Positions 51,476 to 60,424 of a DNA stretch of 64,000 bases are shown here, in pieces (within the stretch, counting starts at the first letter, position 1; each line of letters opens with the position of its first letter). This DNA comes from Rhodobacterales bacterium HKCCE4037 (GTDB taxonomy: Bacteria; Pseudomonadota; Alphaproteobacteria; Rhodobacterales; Rhodobacteraceae), in assembly GCA_015689645.1 (NCBI GenBank), contig WVSM01000006.1:124001-188000 (forward strand). Direction: 5' to 3'. A program made the translations under genes and the position numbers. Below the pieces are notes generated by a model. The model searched no databases. It was not told where the DNA came from and was given only the letters and a program-made list of their open reading frames with translations.

Positions 51476-52585
51476 CTACCTCGCCGCGTGGGGCTGGCCG
51501 CCGATCGTCACGCCGGTCAGGGCGAGATCCGCGTCGAGTTGAAGAATGTCCGCCTGCGCGCCCGTGGCAAGCCGCCCGATGTCCTGCCGTCCCAGCCAGT
51601 CGGCAGGCAGGGTGGACAGGCGGGCGGCGGCCTCGGACAACGGCAGGCCGAGGCCTACAAGGTTGCGCAGGGCCACGTCCATGGTAAGGGCGGACCCGGC
51701 AAGCGTTCCATCGGCCAGCCGCATCGCGCCATCCGCCTTGGTCACGTCATAGCTGCCCAAGCGGTAGGCACCGTCGGGCATGCCTGCCCCGGCGGTGGCG
51801 TCCGTGACACCGTAAAGCTTGGGGATCGCCCGGCGCGCGGCCAATATCGCACCGGCTTCGACGTGGATCAGGTCGGGCACGATCTCGGCGAATTCGGCGT
51901 GGGCCATGGCGGCCCCCGCGAGGCCGTTGTCGCGATGTGACAACACGCTCATCGCGTTGAACAGATGGGTCACGCCGCAGCCGCGCGCGATGGCGGCCTG
52001 CGCGGTGGCATAGTCGCAGAGCGAATGGCCGAGCTGTGCCCTGATCCCCAGCTCGTCCAGCGTGTCCAGAAGCGCCGCGTCCGCGTCCATCTCGGGTGCG
52101 AAGGTCATCACCGCGATGGAGGCCAGCTCGGCCCATGCGCGCACTTGCGCGGGGTCGGGGGGCACGGCGAAGGGCGGCTGCGCGCCAAGCTTGTCGGGGT
52201 TCAGGAACGGGCCTTCCAGATGCGCGCCGAGAATGCGCGCCGTGCCCGCCTCCGTCGAGGCCATGGCGGTGGCAACGGCCTGCAGGAACGTGGTGGTCTC
52301 GTGCGTCGGAGCCGTGACCGATGTCGGGCAGAGCGAGGTTGTGCCGTGGCTTGCGTGCAGCGCAGCGGCGGCGCGGATCGCGTCCGCGCCCTCCATCATG
52401 TCGCGGCCGCCGCCACCATGCACGTGCAGGTCGACGAAGCCGGGCAGCAGGTAGGGCGCGGTGGGAGAGTCCGTACGCTCCCCCTCGATCGCCGTGATCT
52501 GCGCGCCGAAACGAATCTGTCCGCTGACCCAGCCGTCCTCCGTCAGGATGCAGCCGTCGAGGCGATGGTCGGTTGTTTCGGTCAT
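51476..52585 (-). CDS. nagA: N-acetylglucosamine-6-phosphate deacetylase
   Basis: 369 residues, amidohydrolase barrel. Deacetylates GlcNAc 6-phosphate, whether from GlcNAc (via the kinase) or from MurNAc (via MurQ), so this step joins the two salvage routes in the window. Visible: LLPGFVDLHVHGGGGRDMMEGA near residue 46, LGAHLEGPFLNPDKLGAQ near 115, THLFNAMSVLSHRDNGLAGAA near 205, and GVTDATAGAGMPDG with the catalytic Asp near 263. Start ATG 52585 overlaps the nagR stop (ATGA). Confidence 0.97.
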   Translation of the reverse strand: MTETTDHRLDGCILTEDGWVSGQIRFGAQITAIEGERTDSPTAPYLLPGFVDLHVHGGGGRDMMEGADAIRAAAALHASHGTTSLCPTSVTAPTHETTTFLQAVATAMASTEAGTARILGAHLEGPFLNPDKLGAQPPFAVPPDPAQVRAWAELASIAVMTFAPEMDADAALLDTLDELGIRAQLGHSLCDYATAQAAIARGCGVTHLFNAMSVLSHRDNGLAGAAMAHAEFAEIVPDLIHVEAGAILAARRAIPKLYGVTDATAGAGMPDGAYRLGSYDVTKADGAMRLADGTLAGSALTMDVALRNLVGLGLPLSEAAARLSTLPADWLGRQDIGRLATGAQADILQLDADLALTGVTIGGQPHAAR

Positions 52586-53292
52586 GAAAGCTCCGTCACG
52601 AAATCCCAGCGGTCGCCGCGGAAGGTGGATCGGGTAAACTCGACCGCGCGGTCGCTGGCCGTGTAGCCGATGCGGGTGATCAGCAGGCCCGGCGCGCCCG
52701 GCGTCACCTCAAGCAGGTTGGCCATTGTGGAATCGATGGCGACCGCGGTCAGGCGTTGGACGGCCCGGACTGGCCGCATCCCCCGCGCATCCATCGTCTT
52801 GTAGAGCGAATCCGAGATCAGGTCGGGGCTTTCCAGCGCCTCGGTCAGAACCGTGGTCGCCTCGATGGCGAGGGGCTGACCCTCGGCGGAGCGCAGACGG
52901 GTGATGCGGGTGACCGGAGCGTTTGGTCCGAGGCCAAGGGCGATCACCTCTTCGGGCGCCGCACGACCGACGCCACTGGCGATCACTTTCGACTGGCCGG
53001 TCATGCCGCGTGCGGCGAGGTCTTCGGAAAAGCTGGTCAGAACCGACAGCGGCTGCGAGACGCGGCGGGTCACGAAGGTGCCTGCGCCGCGCCGCTGCTC
53101 GACCAGTCCGCGGTCGCTTAGTTGTTCTATGGCGCTGCGCACGGTGACGCGGCTGACGCCGTGCATCTCGGCAAGGGTGCGTTCGGGCGGCAGGGCGGTG
53201 CCGGGGGCGAAGTCGCCCGCCTCGATCTGGGCCAGAAGCGCATCGGCCAGCTGCAGGTACCGGGCCTGTTTCGGTTCGCTCAACTTGTTCAC
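52582..53292 (-). CDS. nagR: GntR/HutC-family regulator of amino-sugar genes
   Basis: 236 residues: GntR winged HTH (LPPERTLAEMHGVSRVTVRSAIEQLSDRGLV, ~38-68) and a HutC/UTRA effector domain (~85-230). GTG start at 53292, overlapping the kinase stop as GTGA. UTRA regulators of the NagR/NagQ/DasR type bind GlcN-6P or GlcNAc-6P and leave DNA. The matching operator is probably the AATACCAAA-N6-TTTGGTATT dyad at 54252-54275, between this operon and the divergent ABC transporter operon. Confidence 0.9.
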   Translation of the reverse strand: MNKLSEPKQARYLQLADALLAQIEAGDFAPGTALPPERTLAEMHGVSRVTVRSAIEQLSDRGLVEQRRGAGTFVTRRVSQPLSVLTSFSEDLAARGMTGQSKVIASGVGRAAPEEVIALGLGPNAPVTRITRLRSAEGQPLAIEATTVLTEALESPDLISDSLYKTMDARGMRPVRAVQRLTAVAIDSTMANLLEVTPGAPGLLITRIGYTASDRAVEFTRSTFRGDRWDFVTELS

Positions 53293-54188
53293 GACGCGGC
53301 CTCCAGTTCGACACGGGTCTCGTCCCGCCAGCCACGGCGGGCCATGATCTGCAGCCCGTCGAGCGCGTTGCCCTGGGCGGGAACGATCCGGGCGCGGATG
53401 TCGGCGGGAAGGCGCGGCTCCATCGTGCGGGCAAGGCCGCCCAGCAGGGCAATGGCGTGGCCGGTGTCGATGGCGCGCAGCGCCGTGGCCAGTTCCTCGG
53501 CCGCGTCGTCGAGAAGGCGGGACGCCATGACATCGCCGGAGGCTGCCGTCTCGATGACCAGCGGTGCGAGGCTTGCAAAACGCGTGGCATCCGCCTGAAG
53601 CAGCCATGTCTGGATGGCGTTGAAGTCGCGGCCCACAACCGGTTTCAGCGCGTCGAACAGGCTGCTTGCCTGGGGCAATCGGCCGTCGAGATGGCGCGCC
53701 AGCAGGGCGACGGCCCGGTTGCCGATCCAGCCGCCGCTGCCTTCATCGCCTATCTTGTAGCCCCAGGCGCTGGACGAGGCGACGGTGCCATCGGGGGCCA
53801 GAGCGAAGGCCGCCGTCCCGGTGCCCACCGCCAGAACCGCGCCGGGTCGGCCGCCGTGCGCGCCGACGAGCGAGGCGAAACCGTCGGTCACGATGGCGAT
53901 GTCGGATGCGCCGATGGGATCTGTGGCACGGAAAGCCGCCTGGCGTTCGGGCGACCGACCGCCGGCGAAGCCGCACCAGAGCGCCGTTCCGGTTACCGGT
54001 CGGCCCGTCTTTTCGACCAGCAGGGCCAAGCCGTCGCTCAGGTTCGCCCACGCCCGATCGACGCCATAGGTCAGGTTGGACGGCCCGCAGGTCGCCTCGC
54101 CCAGCACGGAGCCGTCGGCATCGATGGCGCGCAGGCGGGACCCGGTTCCACCGCCGTCGATCACGACCAGGGGTATGTGGTTCGCCAT
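53289..54188 (-). CDS. nagK: BadF/BadG-type sugar kinase, probable N-acetylglucosamine kinase
   Basis: 299 residues of the ASKHA-fold BadF/BcrA ATPase family, the same fold as eukaryotic NAGK. Motifs: VVIDGGGTGSRLRAIDADG (phosphate-1), AVLAVGTGTAAFAL (near residue 116), YKIGDEGSGGWIGNRAV (phosphate-2/adenosine), and AIALLGGLARTMEP. It would phosphorylate imported GlcNAc to GlcNAc 6-phosphate for NagA, which fits the non-PTS ABC importer encoded divergently. First gene of the nagK-R-A-B-phosphatase operon; its stop overlaps the nagR start (GTGA). Glucosamine as the actual substrate is possible. Confidence 0.86.
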   Translation of the reverse strand: MANHIPLVVIDGGGTGSRLRAIDADGSVLGEATCGPSNLTYGVDRAWANLSDGLALLVEKTGRPVTGTALWCGFAGGRSPERQAAFRATDPIGASDIAIVTDGFASLVGAHGGRPGAVLAVGTGTAAFALAPDGTVASSSAWGYKIGDEGSGGWIGNRAVALLARHLDGRLPQASSLFDALKPVVGRDFNAIQTWLLQADATRFASLAPLVIETAASGDVMASRLLDDAAEELATALRAIDTGHAIALLGGLARTMEPRLPADIRARIVPAQGNALDGLQIMARRGWRDETRVELEAAS

Positions 54189-54251
54189 GACGTCGCGGAC
54201 CCTTTGCGTGGTTCAGTTGGTGGGAGGTTAGCTACCAAGCCACCCAATATC

Positions 54252-54297
54252 AATACCAAAACTCAGTTTGGTATTATAAAATCAATAATTGGTATTG
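54252..54297. promoter_or_regulatory. Putative NagR operators between nagK and the ABC transporter operon
   Basis: A perfect 9-bp dyad, AATACCAAA-N6-TTTGGTATT, lies at 54252-54275, followed by an imperfect second one, CAATA-N5-TATTG, at 54283-54297 containing the same TTGGTATT half. It lies 64 bp upstream of the nagK start and about 195 bp upstream of the binding-protein start, in an AT-rich patch. GntR-type NagR/NagQ regulators are known to use ATTGGTATT-like halves, which supports the assignment. Confidence 0.68.
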
Positions 54298-54468
54298 CTT
54301 TTGGGCTGGCGAGCCGCAATGATCGGGTATCGGGGCGATTCGTCCGGGCCGCAGGGAGATTTGGCGGCGCAGGCTTTGTCGCTTTCGGGATTCGGCGCGC
54401 ATCTGGCGCGTGCCGTCATCCGGCGAATGCCGCAACTCAAGCCAGACGAAACAACAGTGGAGAGCATG

Positions 54469-55728
54469 ATGAACACCATGTTGAAGACGACAACGGCCAC
54501 CCTGGCGCTTTGCATCGCCAGCGGCTCGGTCATGGCGCAGGACGCCACGATCACCATCGAAAGCTGGCGGTCCGAAGACCAGGCGATCTGGGACAACGTG
54601 CTGATCCCGGCCTTCCAGGAATCGCATCCGGGCATCGAGGTGCAGTTCACGCCGACCGCGCCGACCGAGTACAACGCGGCCCTGAACGCGCGTCTGGAAG
54701 GCGGCACTGCGGGCGACCTGATCGTCTGCCGTCCGTTCGATGGTTCGCTGGCGCTGTTCGAGCGGGGTCAGCTTGCAGACATCTCCGACCTGGAGGGGCT
54801 GAGCAACTTCCCCGATTTCGCCCGGGCCGCCTGGCAGACCGACGACGCCAGCGCCACGTTCTGCGTGCCGATGGCCTCGGTGATCCATGGGTTCATCTAC
54901 AACGCCGATGCTTTCGCCGAGCTGGGCCTTGAAGAGCCGACCACGGTCGATGAATTCTTCGCGGTGCTGGATGCCATCCAGGAAGACGGCACCTACACGC
55001 CGCTGGCCATCGGTTCCGCCGACCAGTGGGAAGCGGCCACCATGGCCTATACCAACATCGGGCCGACCTACTGGGGCGGTGAAGCCGGACGTCAGGCGCT
55101 GATCGAAGGGTCCGCCGCCTTTACCGATCCGGAATACGTCGCACCGTTCGAAGTGATGGAGCGCTGGACCGACTACATGGGCCGTTCCTACCAGGCGCAG
55201 GGCTACACCGACAGCCAGAACCTGTTCACGCTCGGCCGAGCGGCGATCTATCCGACCGGCTCGTGGGAGATCAGCGGCTTCAATGCGCAGGCCGATTTCG
55301 AAATGGGGGCTTTCCCGCCGCCGGTTCAGGCCGCGGGCGACACCTGCTACATCTCGGATCACACCGACATCGGCATCGGCATGAACGCCGCGACCGACAA
55401 CCCGGAAGCCGCACGCACGTTCCTTGAGTGGGTGGCCAGCCCCGAATTCGCCGAGCTTTACACCAACGAGCTGCCGGGCTTCTTCTCGCTGTCGAATGCC
55501 GAGTTCGAGGTCGAGGACCCGCTGGCGCAGGAGATGATTTCGTGGCGTCAGGAGTGCGAGAGCACGATCCGCGTCGCCCACCAGATCCTGTCGCGCGGTG
55601 AGCCGAACACATGGAACAACATGTGGACCGTGTCGGCGAACGTCTTCAACGACGCCGCCTCGCCCGAGGAAGCGGCAGCCGCCCTCCAGGATGGCCTGGC
55701 CGCCTGGTACGCGCCGCAGCAGAACTGA
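54469..55728 (+). CDS. Family 1 sugar-binding protein of ABC importer, probable GlcNAc/chito-sugar receptor
   Basis: 419 residues with a signal peptide (TTTATLALCIASGSVMAQ) and the two-lobe SBP_bac_1 fold (ITIESWRSEDQAIWDNVLIPAFQESHPG at the mature N terminus, LARLEGG-type lobe 1, SWEISGFNAQADFEMGAFPPP in lobe 2). The second of two adjacent ATGs, at 54469, has the better spacing to GGAG; the open frame runs back to 54289 through the operator and is not coding there. It heads an operon divergent from nagK and shares its operator. Substrate by context: GlcNAc or chitobiose. A strong hairpin follows the stop. Confidence 0.9.
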   Translation: MNTMLKTTTATLALCIASGSVMAQDATITIESWRSEDQAIWDNVLIPAFQESHPGIEVQFTPTAPTEYNAALNARLEGGTAGDLIVCRPFDGSLALFERGQLADISDLEGLSNFPDFARAAWQTDDASATFCVPMASVIHGFIYNADAFAELGLEEPTTVDEFFAVLDAIQEDGTYTPLAIGSADQWEAATMAYTNIGPTYWGGEAGRQALIEGSAAFTDPEYVAPFEVMERWTDYMGRSYQAQGYTDSQNLFTLGRAAIYPTGSWEISGFNAQADFEMGAFPPPVQAAGDTCYISDHTDIGIGMNAATDNPEAARTFLEWVASPEFAELYTNELPGFFSLSNAEFEVEDPLAQEMISWRQECESTIRVAHQILSRGEPNTWNNMWTVSANVFNDAASPEEAAAALQDGLAAWYAPQQN

Positions 55729-55740
55729 CGCACCGCGTCC

Positions 55741-55769
55741 CGGTGCCCCCGCTCCGTGCGGGGGCGCCG
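55741..55769 (+). other. Stem-loop between the sugar-binding protein and first permease genes
   Basis: A 12-pair stem (CGGTGCCCCCGC with GCGGGGGCGCCG, one G-U) with a TCCGT loop, 12 bases after the binding-protein stop in a 93-bp gap. Such hairpins after binding-protein genes usually halt 3' decay, giving more receptor than permease. Confidence 0.7.
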
Positions 55770-55821
55770 ACCGGGCGATCTCAAGAATTTTCACGCACAT
55801 CTGGATGTGGGAGGGCGGAAT

Positions 55822-56802
55822 ATGTCCGATCCAACGACCGAGCACCTCACGACCGCCGGCAAGAGCCCCGCATCCGGTCGCAAGAAGCGCCGCGTGGCGG
55901 GACGCGCCCACATCGTGGTTTTCCTCGCCCCCGCGGTCCTGATCTACACCGTCTTCTCGATCTATCCGCTGGTCGAAAGCCTGCGTCTGAGCCTGTTCGA
56001 CGGCTTGCCCGACGGGAGCGCCGTCTGGAACGGATTGGGCAATTACGCCACTCTCCTGTTCGACGCGAACTGGGCGGGACAGTTCTGGAACGCACTCTGG
56101 AACAACCTGATCCTGTTCTTCATTCACATGGTGGTGCAAAACCCGATCGGCTTGCTGCTGGCCGCGTTGCTGAGCCTTGCGCCGCGTTTCGGGGGTACCT
56201 ATCGCACGTTGATCTTCGTGCCGACGCTTCTGTCGGTCGTCATCGTGGGCTTTATCTGGGAACTGATCCTGTCCCCCCTCTGGGGCGTGTCGGAAACGAT
56301 CCTGGGCGGCATCGGCCTTGCCTGGCTCTACCAGCCGTGGCTGGGGCTGGAGAGCAGCGCGCTTGTCACCGTCTCCCTGATCTCGGTCTGGCAATACGTG
56401 GGCATCCCGATGATGCTGATCTACGCCGCGTTGCTGTCGATCCCCGATGAGCTGATCGACGCGGCGCGCGTCGACGGGCTGAACGGGTGGTGGATCTTCT
56501 GGAAGGTCAAACTGCCGCTCATCCTGCCGACGCTCGGGATCGTCGCGATCCTGACCTACATCGGCAACTTCACCGCCAGCTTCGACCTGATCTACTCGAT
56601 CCAGGGGGCGCTGGGTGCGCCGAACTACTCGACGGACGTGATGGGCACGCTGCTGTTCCGGACCTTCTTCGGACAGCAACTCCAGATCGGCGACACCTAC
56701 ATGGGAGCGACCATCGCCAGCATGATGTTCTTCATCATCCTGATCGGCGTCTCCTTCTACCTCGTCCTCGTGCAGCGCCGCCTGCAACGCTACGAAATGT
56801 GA
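55822..56802 (+). CDS. Sugar ABC transporter permease, MalF/UgpA-like
   Basis: 326 residues: a basic, Lys/Arg-rich N terminus (GRKKRRVAGR), six membrane segments, and the EAA loop DELIDAARVDGLNGWWIFWKVKLPLI near residue 215 that docks on the ATPase. GGGAGGG precedes the ATG at 55822; an in-frame start at 55756 lies in the hairpin region and is unlikely. Works with the MalG-like permease 10 bp downstream. Sugar type follows from the nag context. Confidence 0.94.
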   Translation: MSDPTTEHLTTAGKSPASGRKKRRVAGRAHIVVFLAPAVLIYTVFSIYPLVESLRLSLFDGLPDGSAVWNGLGNYATLLFDANWAGQFWNALWNNLILFFIHMVVQNPIGLLLAALLSLAPRFGGTYRTLIFVPTLLSVVIVGFIWELILSPLWGVSETILGGIGLAWLYQPWLGLESSALVTVSLISVWQYVGIPMMLIYAALLSIPDELIDAARVDGLNGWWIFWKVKLPLILPTLGIVAILTYIGNFTASFDLIYSIQGALGAPNYSTDVMGTLLFRTFFGQQLQIGDTYMGATIASMMFFIILIGVSFYLVLVQRRLQRYEM

Positions 56803-56812
56803 GGGGGTCAAG

Positions 56813-57685
56813 ATGACCGACATGACATCCGACAGCCGTGCCCGCAGCAGCCGCGCGAAAGGCCTTTCGACGAAATTCGCCGTTCACGCGGTCCTTGCCG
56901 GATACACCCTCATCGCCATCTTCCCGGTGATCCTCGTGGTTCTGAACTCCTTCAAGAACCGGCGCGGCATCTTCACCGACCCCCTCGGCATCCCGGCCGG
57001 CGAGACCTTCAGCATGGAGGGATACGCGACCGTACTGACCGAAGGCGATTTCCTGACGTATTTCTCGAATTCGCTCATCGTCACGGTCTCGTCGCTGTTC
57101 CTGATCCTGCTTCTGGGGGCCATGGCCGCCCATGCGCTGGCCGAGTACCGGTTTCGCCTGAACACCTTCATCGGCATCTACCTGATCCTCGGGATCATGG
57201 TGCCGATCCGGCTTGGCACGGTGGCGATCCTGGAACTGATGGTCGATCTGAACCTCGTCAACACGCTCCTGGCGCTGATCCTTGTCTACACGGCCTCGGG
57301 CCTGCCGGTGGCCGTGTTCATCCTGACCGAGTTCATGCGCACGCTGTCGCGCGACATCAAGGATTGCGCGCGGGTCGACGGCCTCAGCGAATACCGGATC
57401 TTCTTCGAGGTCGTCGTGCCGCTGATCCGGCCGGTGCTGGCCACGGTCGCGGTCTTTTCGATGATCCCGATCTGGAACGACCTGTGGTTCCCGCTGATCC
57501 TGGCGTCGGGCGATGCGACAAAGACCGTCACCCTGGGCGTCCAGCAGTTCATCGGCCAATACACCGTCAACTGGAGCGCTGTCCTGGCCTCGCTGTCGAT
57601 CGCGATCCTGCCTGTCCTCGGGCTATACGCCCTGTTCTCCCGCCAGCTTATCGCCGGCATCACCTCGGGCGCCGTCAAGGGCTGA
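56813..57685 (+). CDS. Sugar ABC transporter permease, MalG/UgpE-like
   Basis: 290 residues, six membrane segments, with the MalG-type start (YTLIAIFPVILVVLNSFKNRRGIF) and EAA loop SRDIKDCARVDGLSEYRIFFEVVVPLI near residue 190. Second half of the pore. GAGGGGGTCAAG just upstream gives a strong ribosome site; the ATPase gene follows after 29 bp. Confidence 0.95.
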   Translation: MTDMTSDSRARSSRAKGLSTKFAVHAVLAGYTLIAIFPVILVVLNSFKNRRGIFTDPLGIPAGETFSMEGYATVLTEGDFLTYFSNSLIVTVSSLFLILLLGAMAAHALAEYRFRLNTFIGIYLILGIMVPIRLGTVAILELMVDLNLVNTLLALILVYTASGLPVAVFILTEFMRTLSRDIKDCARVDGLSEYRIFFEVVVPLIRPVLATVAVFSMIPIWNDLWFPLILASGDATKTVTLGVQQFIGQYTVNWSAVLASLSIAILPVLGLYALFSRQLIAGITSGAVKG

Positions 57686-57714
57686 CCCCGCATCCACGGG
57701 AAGGGTAATCAACC

Positions 57715-58809
57715 ATGTCCGATCTGGTTCTCAAAGACGTCCGCAAATCCTATGGTGATGCGAAGGTGATCCATGGCGTCGACCTGGAAATCCGCGACGG
57801 CGAGTTCGTGGTGTTCGTCGGCCCCTCCGGCTGCGGAAAATCGACGCTGTTGCGGATGATCGCGGGGCTCGAGTCGATCACCGGCGGCGATGTCGTGATC
57901 GGGGGCGAGCAGGTCAACGATATTGCGCCCGCCGACCGGGGCATCGCCATGGTGTTCCAGTCCTACGCGCTTTACCCACACAAGGATGTCTACGGCAACA
58001 TGGCCTTCGCGTTGCGCCATGCCGGCGAAGACAAGGCCGTGATCGACGAGCGTGTGAAGAAAGCCGCAGATATTCTCGGCCTCGACGCGCTGTTGAAACG
58101 CAAACCCAAGGAGCTGTCCGGCGGCCAGCGGCAGCGTGTGGCCATCGGCCGGGCCATCGTGCGGGACCCCGAAATCTTCCTGTTCGACGAGCCGCTTTCG
58201 AACCTCGACGCTGCGCTGCGTGTGCAGATGCGGGTCGAGATCCTGCGCCTGCACCAGCGGCTCAAGACCACGATGATCTACGTCACCCACGACCAGGTTG
58301 AGGCGATGACACTGGCCGACCGGATCGTCGTGTTGCGCGACGGGCGCATCGAGCAGGTGGGCACGCCGCTGGAGCTGTATCACCATCCGAAAAACCACTT
58401 CGTTGCGGGCTTCATCGGATCGCCGAAGATGAATTTCCTGGCCTGCGACCGCGTCGGCGACGGAACCCAGGTGACGGCCCACGGCAGCGCGCCGATCACG
58501 GTTCTGGTCAAGCCGCGCGATGCAGCAGGCCCGTTCACACTTGGCGTCCGGCCCGAGCATGTCGATCTGGTGGAGCCGGGGCAGGGGCAGTTGGATGGCA
58601 CGATCCTTGTGGCCGAACGGCTCGGAGGCGAGACCTTCCTGCATGTCGATCTGGGTGACAGCGAGCCTTTCGTCGTCAAGGCCGATGGCAACGTGCGCTA
58701 CGTCAGCGGCGATCCGGTCGGGCTGTCGTTTCCGTCCGACGCGTTGCACCTGTTCGACGCCAACGGGGACGCGTTCGAGCATGTCGAGCGTCACGCGCTG
58801 ATCGCCTGA
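57715..58809 (+). CDS. Sugar ABC transporter ATPase, UgpC/MsmK family
   Basis: 364 residues: Walker A GPSGCGKSTLL at ~37, Q-loop VFQSYALYPHKDVYGN, signature LSGGQRQRVAIGRA, Walker B IFLFDEPLSNLD, H-loop VTHDQ, then a C-terminal TOBE/regulatory domain (TLGVRPEHVDLVEPG). Drives the sugar importer. MsmK-like ATPases can serve several importers, so it may also power other sugar systems in the cell. Last gene of its operon; a 9-bp hairpin follows. Confidence 0.95.
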   Translation: MSDLVLKDVRKSYGDAKVIHGVDLEIRDGEFVVFVGPSGCGKSTLLRMIAGLESITGGDVVIGGEQVNDIAPADRGIAMVFQSYALYPHKDVYGNMAFALRHAGEDKAVIDERVKKAADILGLDALLKRKPKELSGGQRQRVAIGRAIVRDPEIFLFDEPLSNLDAALRVQMRVEILRLHQRLKTTMIYVTHDQVEAMTLADRIVVLRDGRIEQVGTPLELYHHPKNHFVAGFIGSPKMNFLACDRVGDGTQVTAHGSAPITVLVKPRDAAGPFTLGVRPEHVDLVEPGQGQLDGTILVAERLGGETFLHVDLGDSEPFVVKADGNVRYVSGDPVGLSFPSDALHLFDANGDAFEHVERHALIA

Positions 58810-58898
58810 GCCTTGGCAACCTGAAGCGTGACGTTCCACGCGGCGGCGGTCTTACGGTCTCGTAGCTTCCCATCTACCACCACCGGGCGAGCACTCGC

Positions 58899-58924
58899 GT
58901 CAGCCGGAGAAGCCCCCGGCTGAC
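58899..58924. terminator. Stem-loop after the ABC operon, possible terminator
   Basis: A perfect 9-bp stem GTCAGCCGG/CCGGCTGAC with an 8-base loop, 90 bp after the ATPase stop and 33 bp before the end of the convergent cytochrome gene. There is no clear T-run on either strand, so it may only slow or protect transcripts. Confidence 0.35.
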
Positions 58925-58956
58925 AGGCCCGGGCCACGCCCGGCGCGCCGTCGGGA

Positions 58957-59541
58957 TCAGGGGCGTATCATGCGCCTCAGCGTATCGTCGCGGTCGACGA
59001 ACTGGTGTTTCAACGCGCCGCCGACGTGGAGGATCAGCAGCCCGAGCACGAAGATCGGTGCGGCTTCATGCACCTCTTCCCCCAGCTCCTCCAGCCATTC
59101 GATCTCACCCGATGCCGGCACCAGCGTCAGGCCGAATACGCCGAGGTCATGACCGCCGGCCAAAACCATGAGCAGTCCCGACAGCGGCAGCGCCAAGGTC
59201 GCGGCGAGCAGGCCGATGTGGACGAGTCTCGCAACCATATGCTCGAGCTTTGACGTCCCCGTGGTCGGATTCTCCGAGGTCGGATGCGGAAAGCCCTGTG
59301 CGATGCGCCACAGGATGCGCCAGCCGCCCCAGAGCAGGACCAGCAGGCCAAGCGCCTGGTGCCATTGCATCATGGGCGCCGCCGTTTCGCGCGCCAGTTC
59401 GCCATAGCCGAGCAAGAGGCCAAGAGTAAGCGCGCCGAGAAACACCCCGGCGGTGATCCAGTGGTTCAGGCGCGAGATCAGGCCATAGCCGTTCGGGACG
59501 TCGCGCAATGGGCTATAAGGGGCAGGAGCGGTATCAGTCAT
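58957..59541 (-). CDS. Cytochrome b561 (bacterial/CybB type)
   Basis: 194 residues, four membrane segments with heme-ligand histidines in RLNHWITAG (first segment), MMQWHQALG (second), LVHIGLLAATLALPLSG (third) and LLILHVGGALKHQFVDRDDTLRRM (fourth), the di-heme CybB layout. Passes electrons between quinol and an unknown partner, possibly superoxide. The ATG at 59541 has GAGGA upstream. It lies directly downstream of the EF-hand gene (55-bp gap) on the same strand, both divergent from the two-component system at 60425. Confidence 0.92.
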   Translation of the reverse strand: MTDTAPAPYSPLRDVPNGYGLISRLNHWITAGVFLGALTLGLLLGYGELARETAAPMMQWHQALGLLVLLWGGWRILWRIAQGFPHPTSENPTTGTSKLEHMVARLVHIGLLAATLALPLSGLLMVLAGGHDLGVFGLTLVPASGEIEWLEELGEEVHEAAPIFVLGLLILHVGGALKHQFVDRDDTLRRMIRP

Positions 59542-59596
59542 GTCGCTATCCTCTTGAACGGGCAGGCGGGGGTGGCATGCACCCCCGCCGAACGCT

Positions 59597-60187
59597 TCAG
59601 TCATCGTCGCCGTCGTCATCGTCGTCGAAATCCGGGCCTTGTCCGGGGCGCTGCATCGTGATGCTGCCATCCCCATCGCGGTCGAGCCGTTCGATCAGCC
59701 GAGCCATGCGGGTGTCGATCTCGGCCGGCGTGATCTGGCCGTCGCCGTCCGCGTCGAGATCCTGGAAGATATCGACCATGCGGGTGCGGGTCAGGCTGCG
59801 GTAAAGCTCGTCGAATTCCTCGATCGAGAGCGATCCGTCGCCGGAGGCATCGACGGCGCCGATCTGCGCGGTTCGGTAGGCGTCGATCTCGGCCGCGGTC
59901 ACGGTGCCATCGCCATCTGCATCGGCGGCATCGAAGACCTGGCGGAACATCTCGCCGCCCATGCCACCACCGCGCCGCTCGCCGTGGCCGCGACGGTCGT
60001 CGTCATGGCGTCCGCCATGTTCGCCGTGTCCGCCGTGTCCGCCGCGATAATCGGCGCGGATGACCTGCGCCTCTGCGGGCTGCGCCCCGGGCATCGGCTC
60101 GGCGGTCTGGGCCGTCGCCACGATGGTGCCGGACAGCGCCGCGATGACGGCGAGGGCACTGACGGGAAGGATATGAGTGCGTTTCAT
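59597..60187 (-). CDS. Secreted EF-hand calcium-binding protein
   Basis: 196 residues. Signal peptide (PVSALAVIAALSGTIVATAQ), a His/Gly-rich stretch (~47-69), then four EF-hand loops at residues 89-100, 113-124, 145-156 and 169-180 with D-x-D-G-D-G patterns (the second D-x-S-G-D-G). The fourth lacks the final acidic ligand (Arg180). The tail is a run of Asp (187-196). It should bind Ca2+ in the periplasm; the His stretch could add a transition metal. Its neighbour senses through a sensor kinase with a matching acidic loop, so the protein may be its target. Function otherwise unknown. Confidence 0.88.
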   Translation of the reverse strand: MKRTHILPVSALAVIAALSGTIVATAQTAEPMPGAQPAEAQVIRADYRGGHGGHGEHGGRHDDDRRGHGERRGGGMGGEMFRQVFDAADADGDGTVTAAEIDAYRTAQIGAVDASGDGSLSIEEFDELYRSLTRTRMVDIFQDLDADGDGQITPAEIDTRMARLIERLDRDGDGSITMQRPGQGPDFDDDDDGDDD

Positions 60188-60424
60188 CTTTGTGTCCTTT
60201 CGGTTCAGGTTCTGCACAGGCATCGCCTGCATGAGGCCGATATGGACGGAGGCGCGCCGGAATGTGTGTCAGCGGATCGGAGATTTGTCGCGATCTGTCT
60301 CGATGGGCTGCGCGGCGACATTTTGCGACAACTTCCCGTGCGAAACAGGCGTAGAGGCAATAGGAATGACGGGCGAAACCCCGCATTGTGCCCTCATGAC
60401 GCCGCAGCCGCCCGACATTGGACC

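Noticed and set aside
54274-56823. 849-codon open frame on the minus strand
   Set aside because: Antisense to the sugar-binding protein and permease genes, crossing the operator region.
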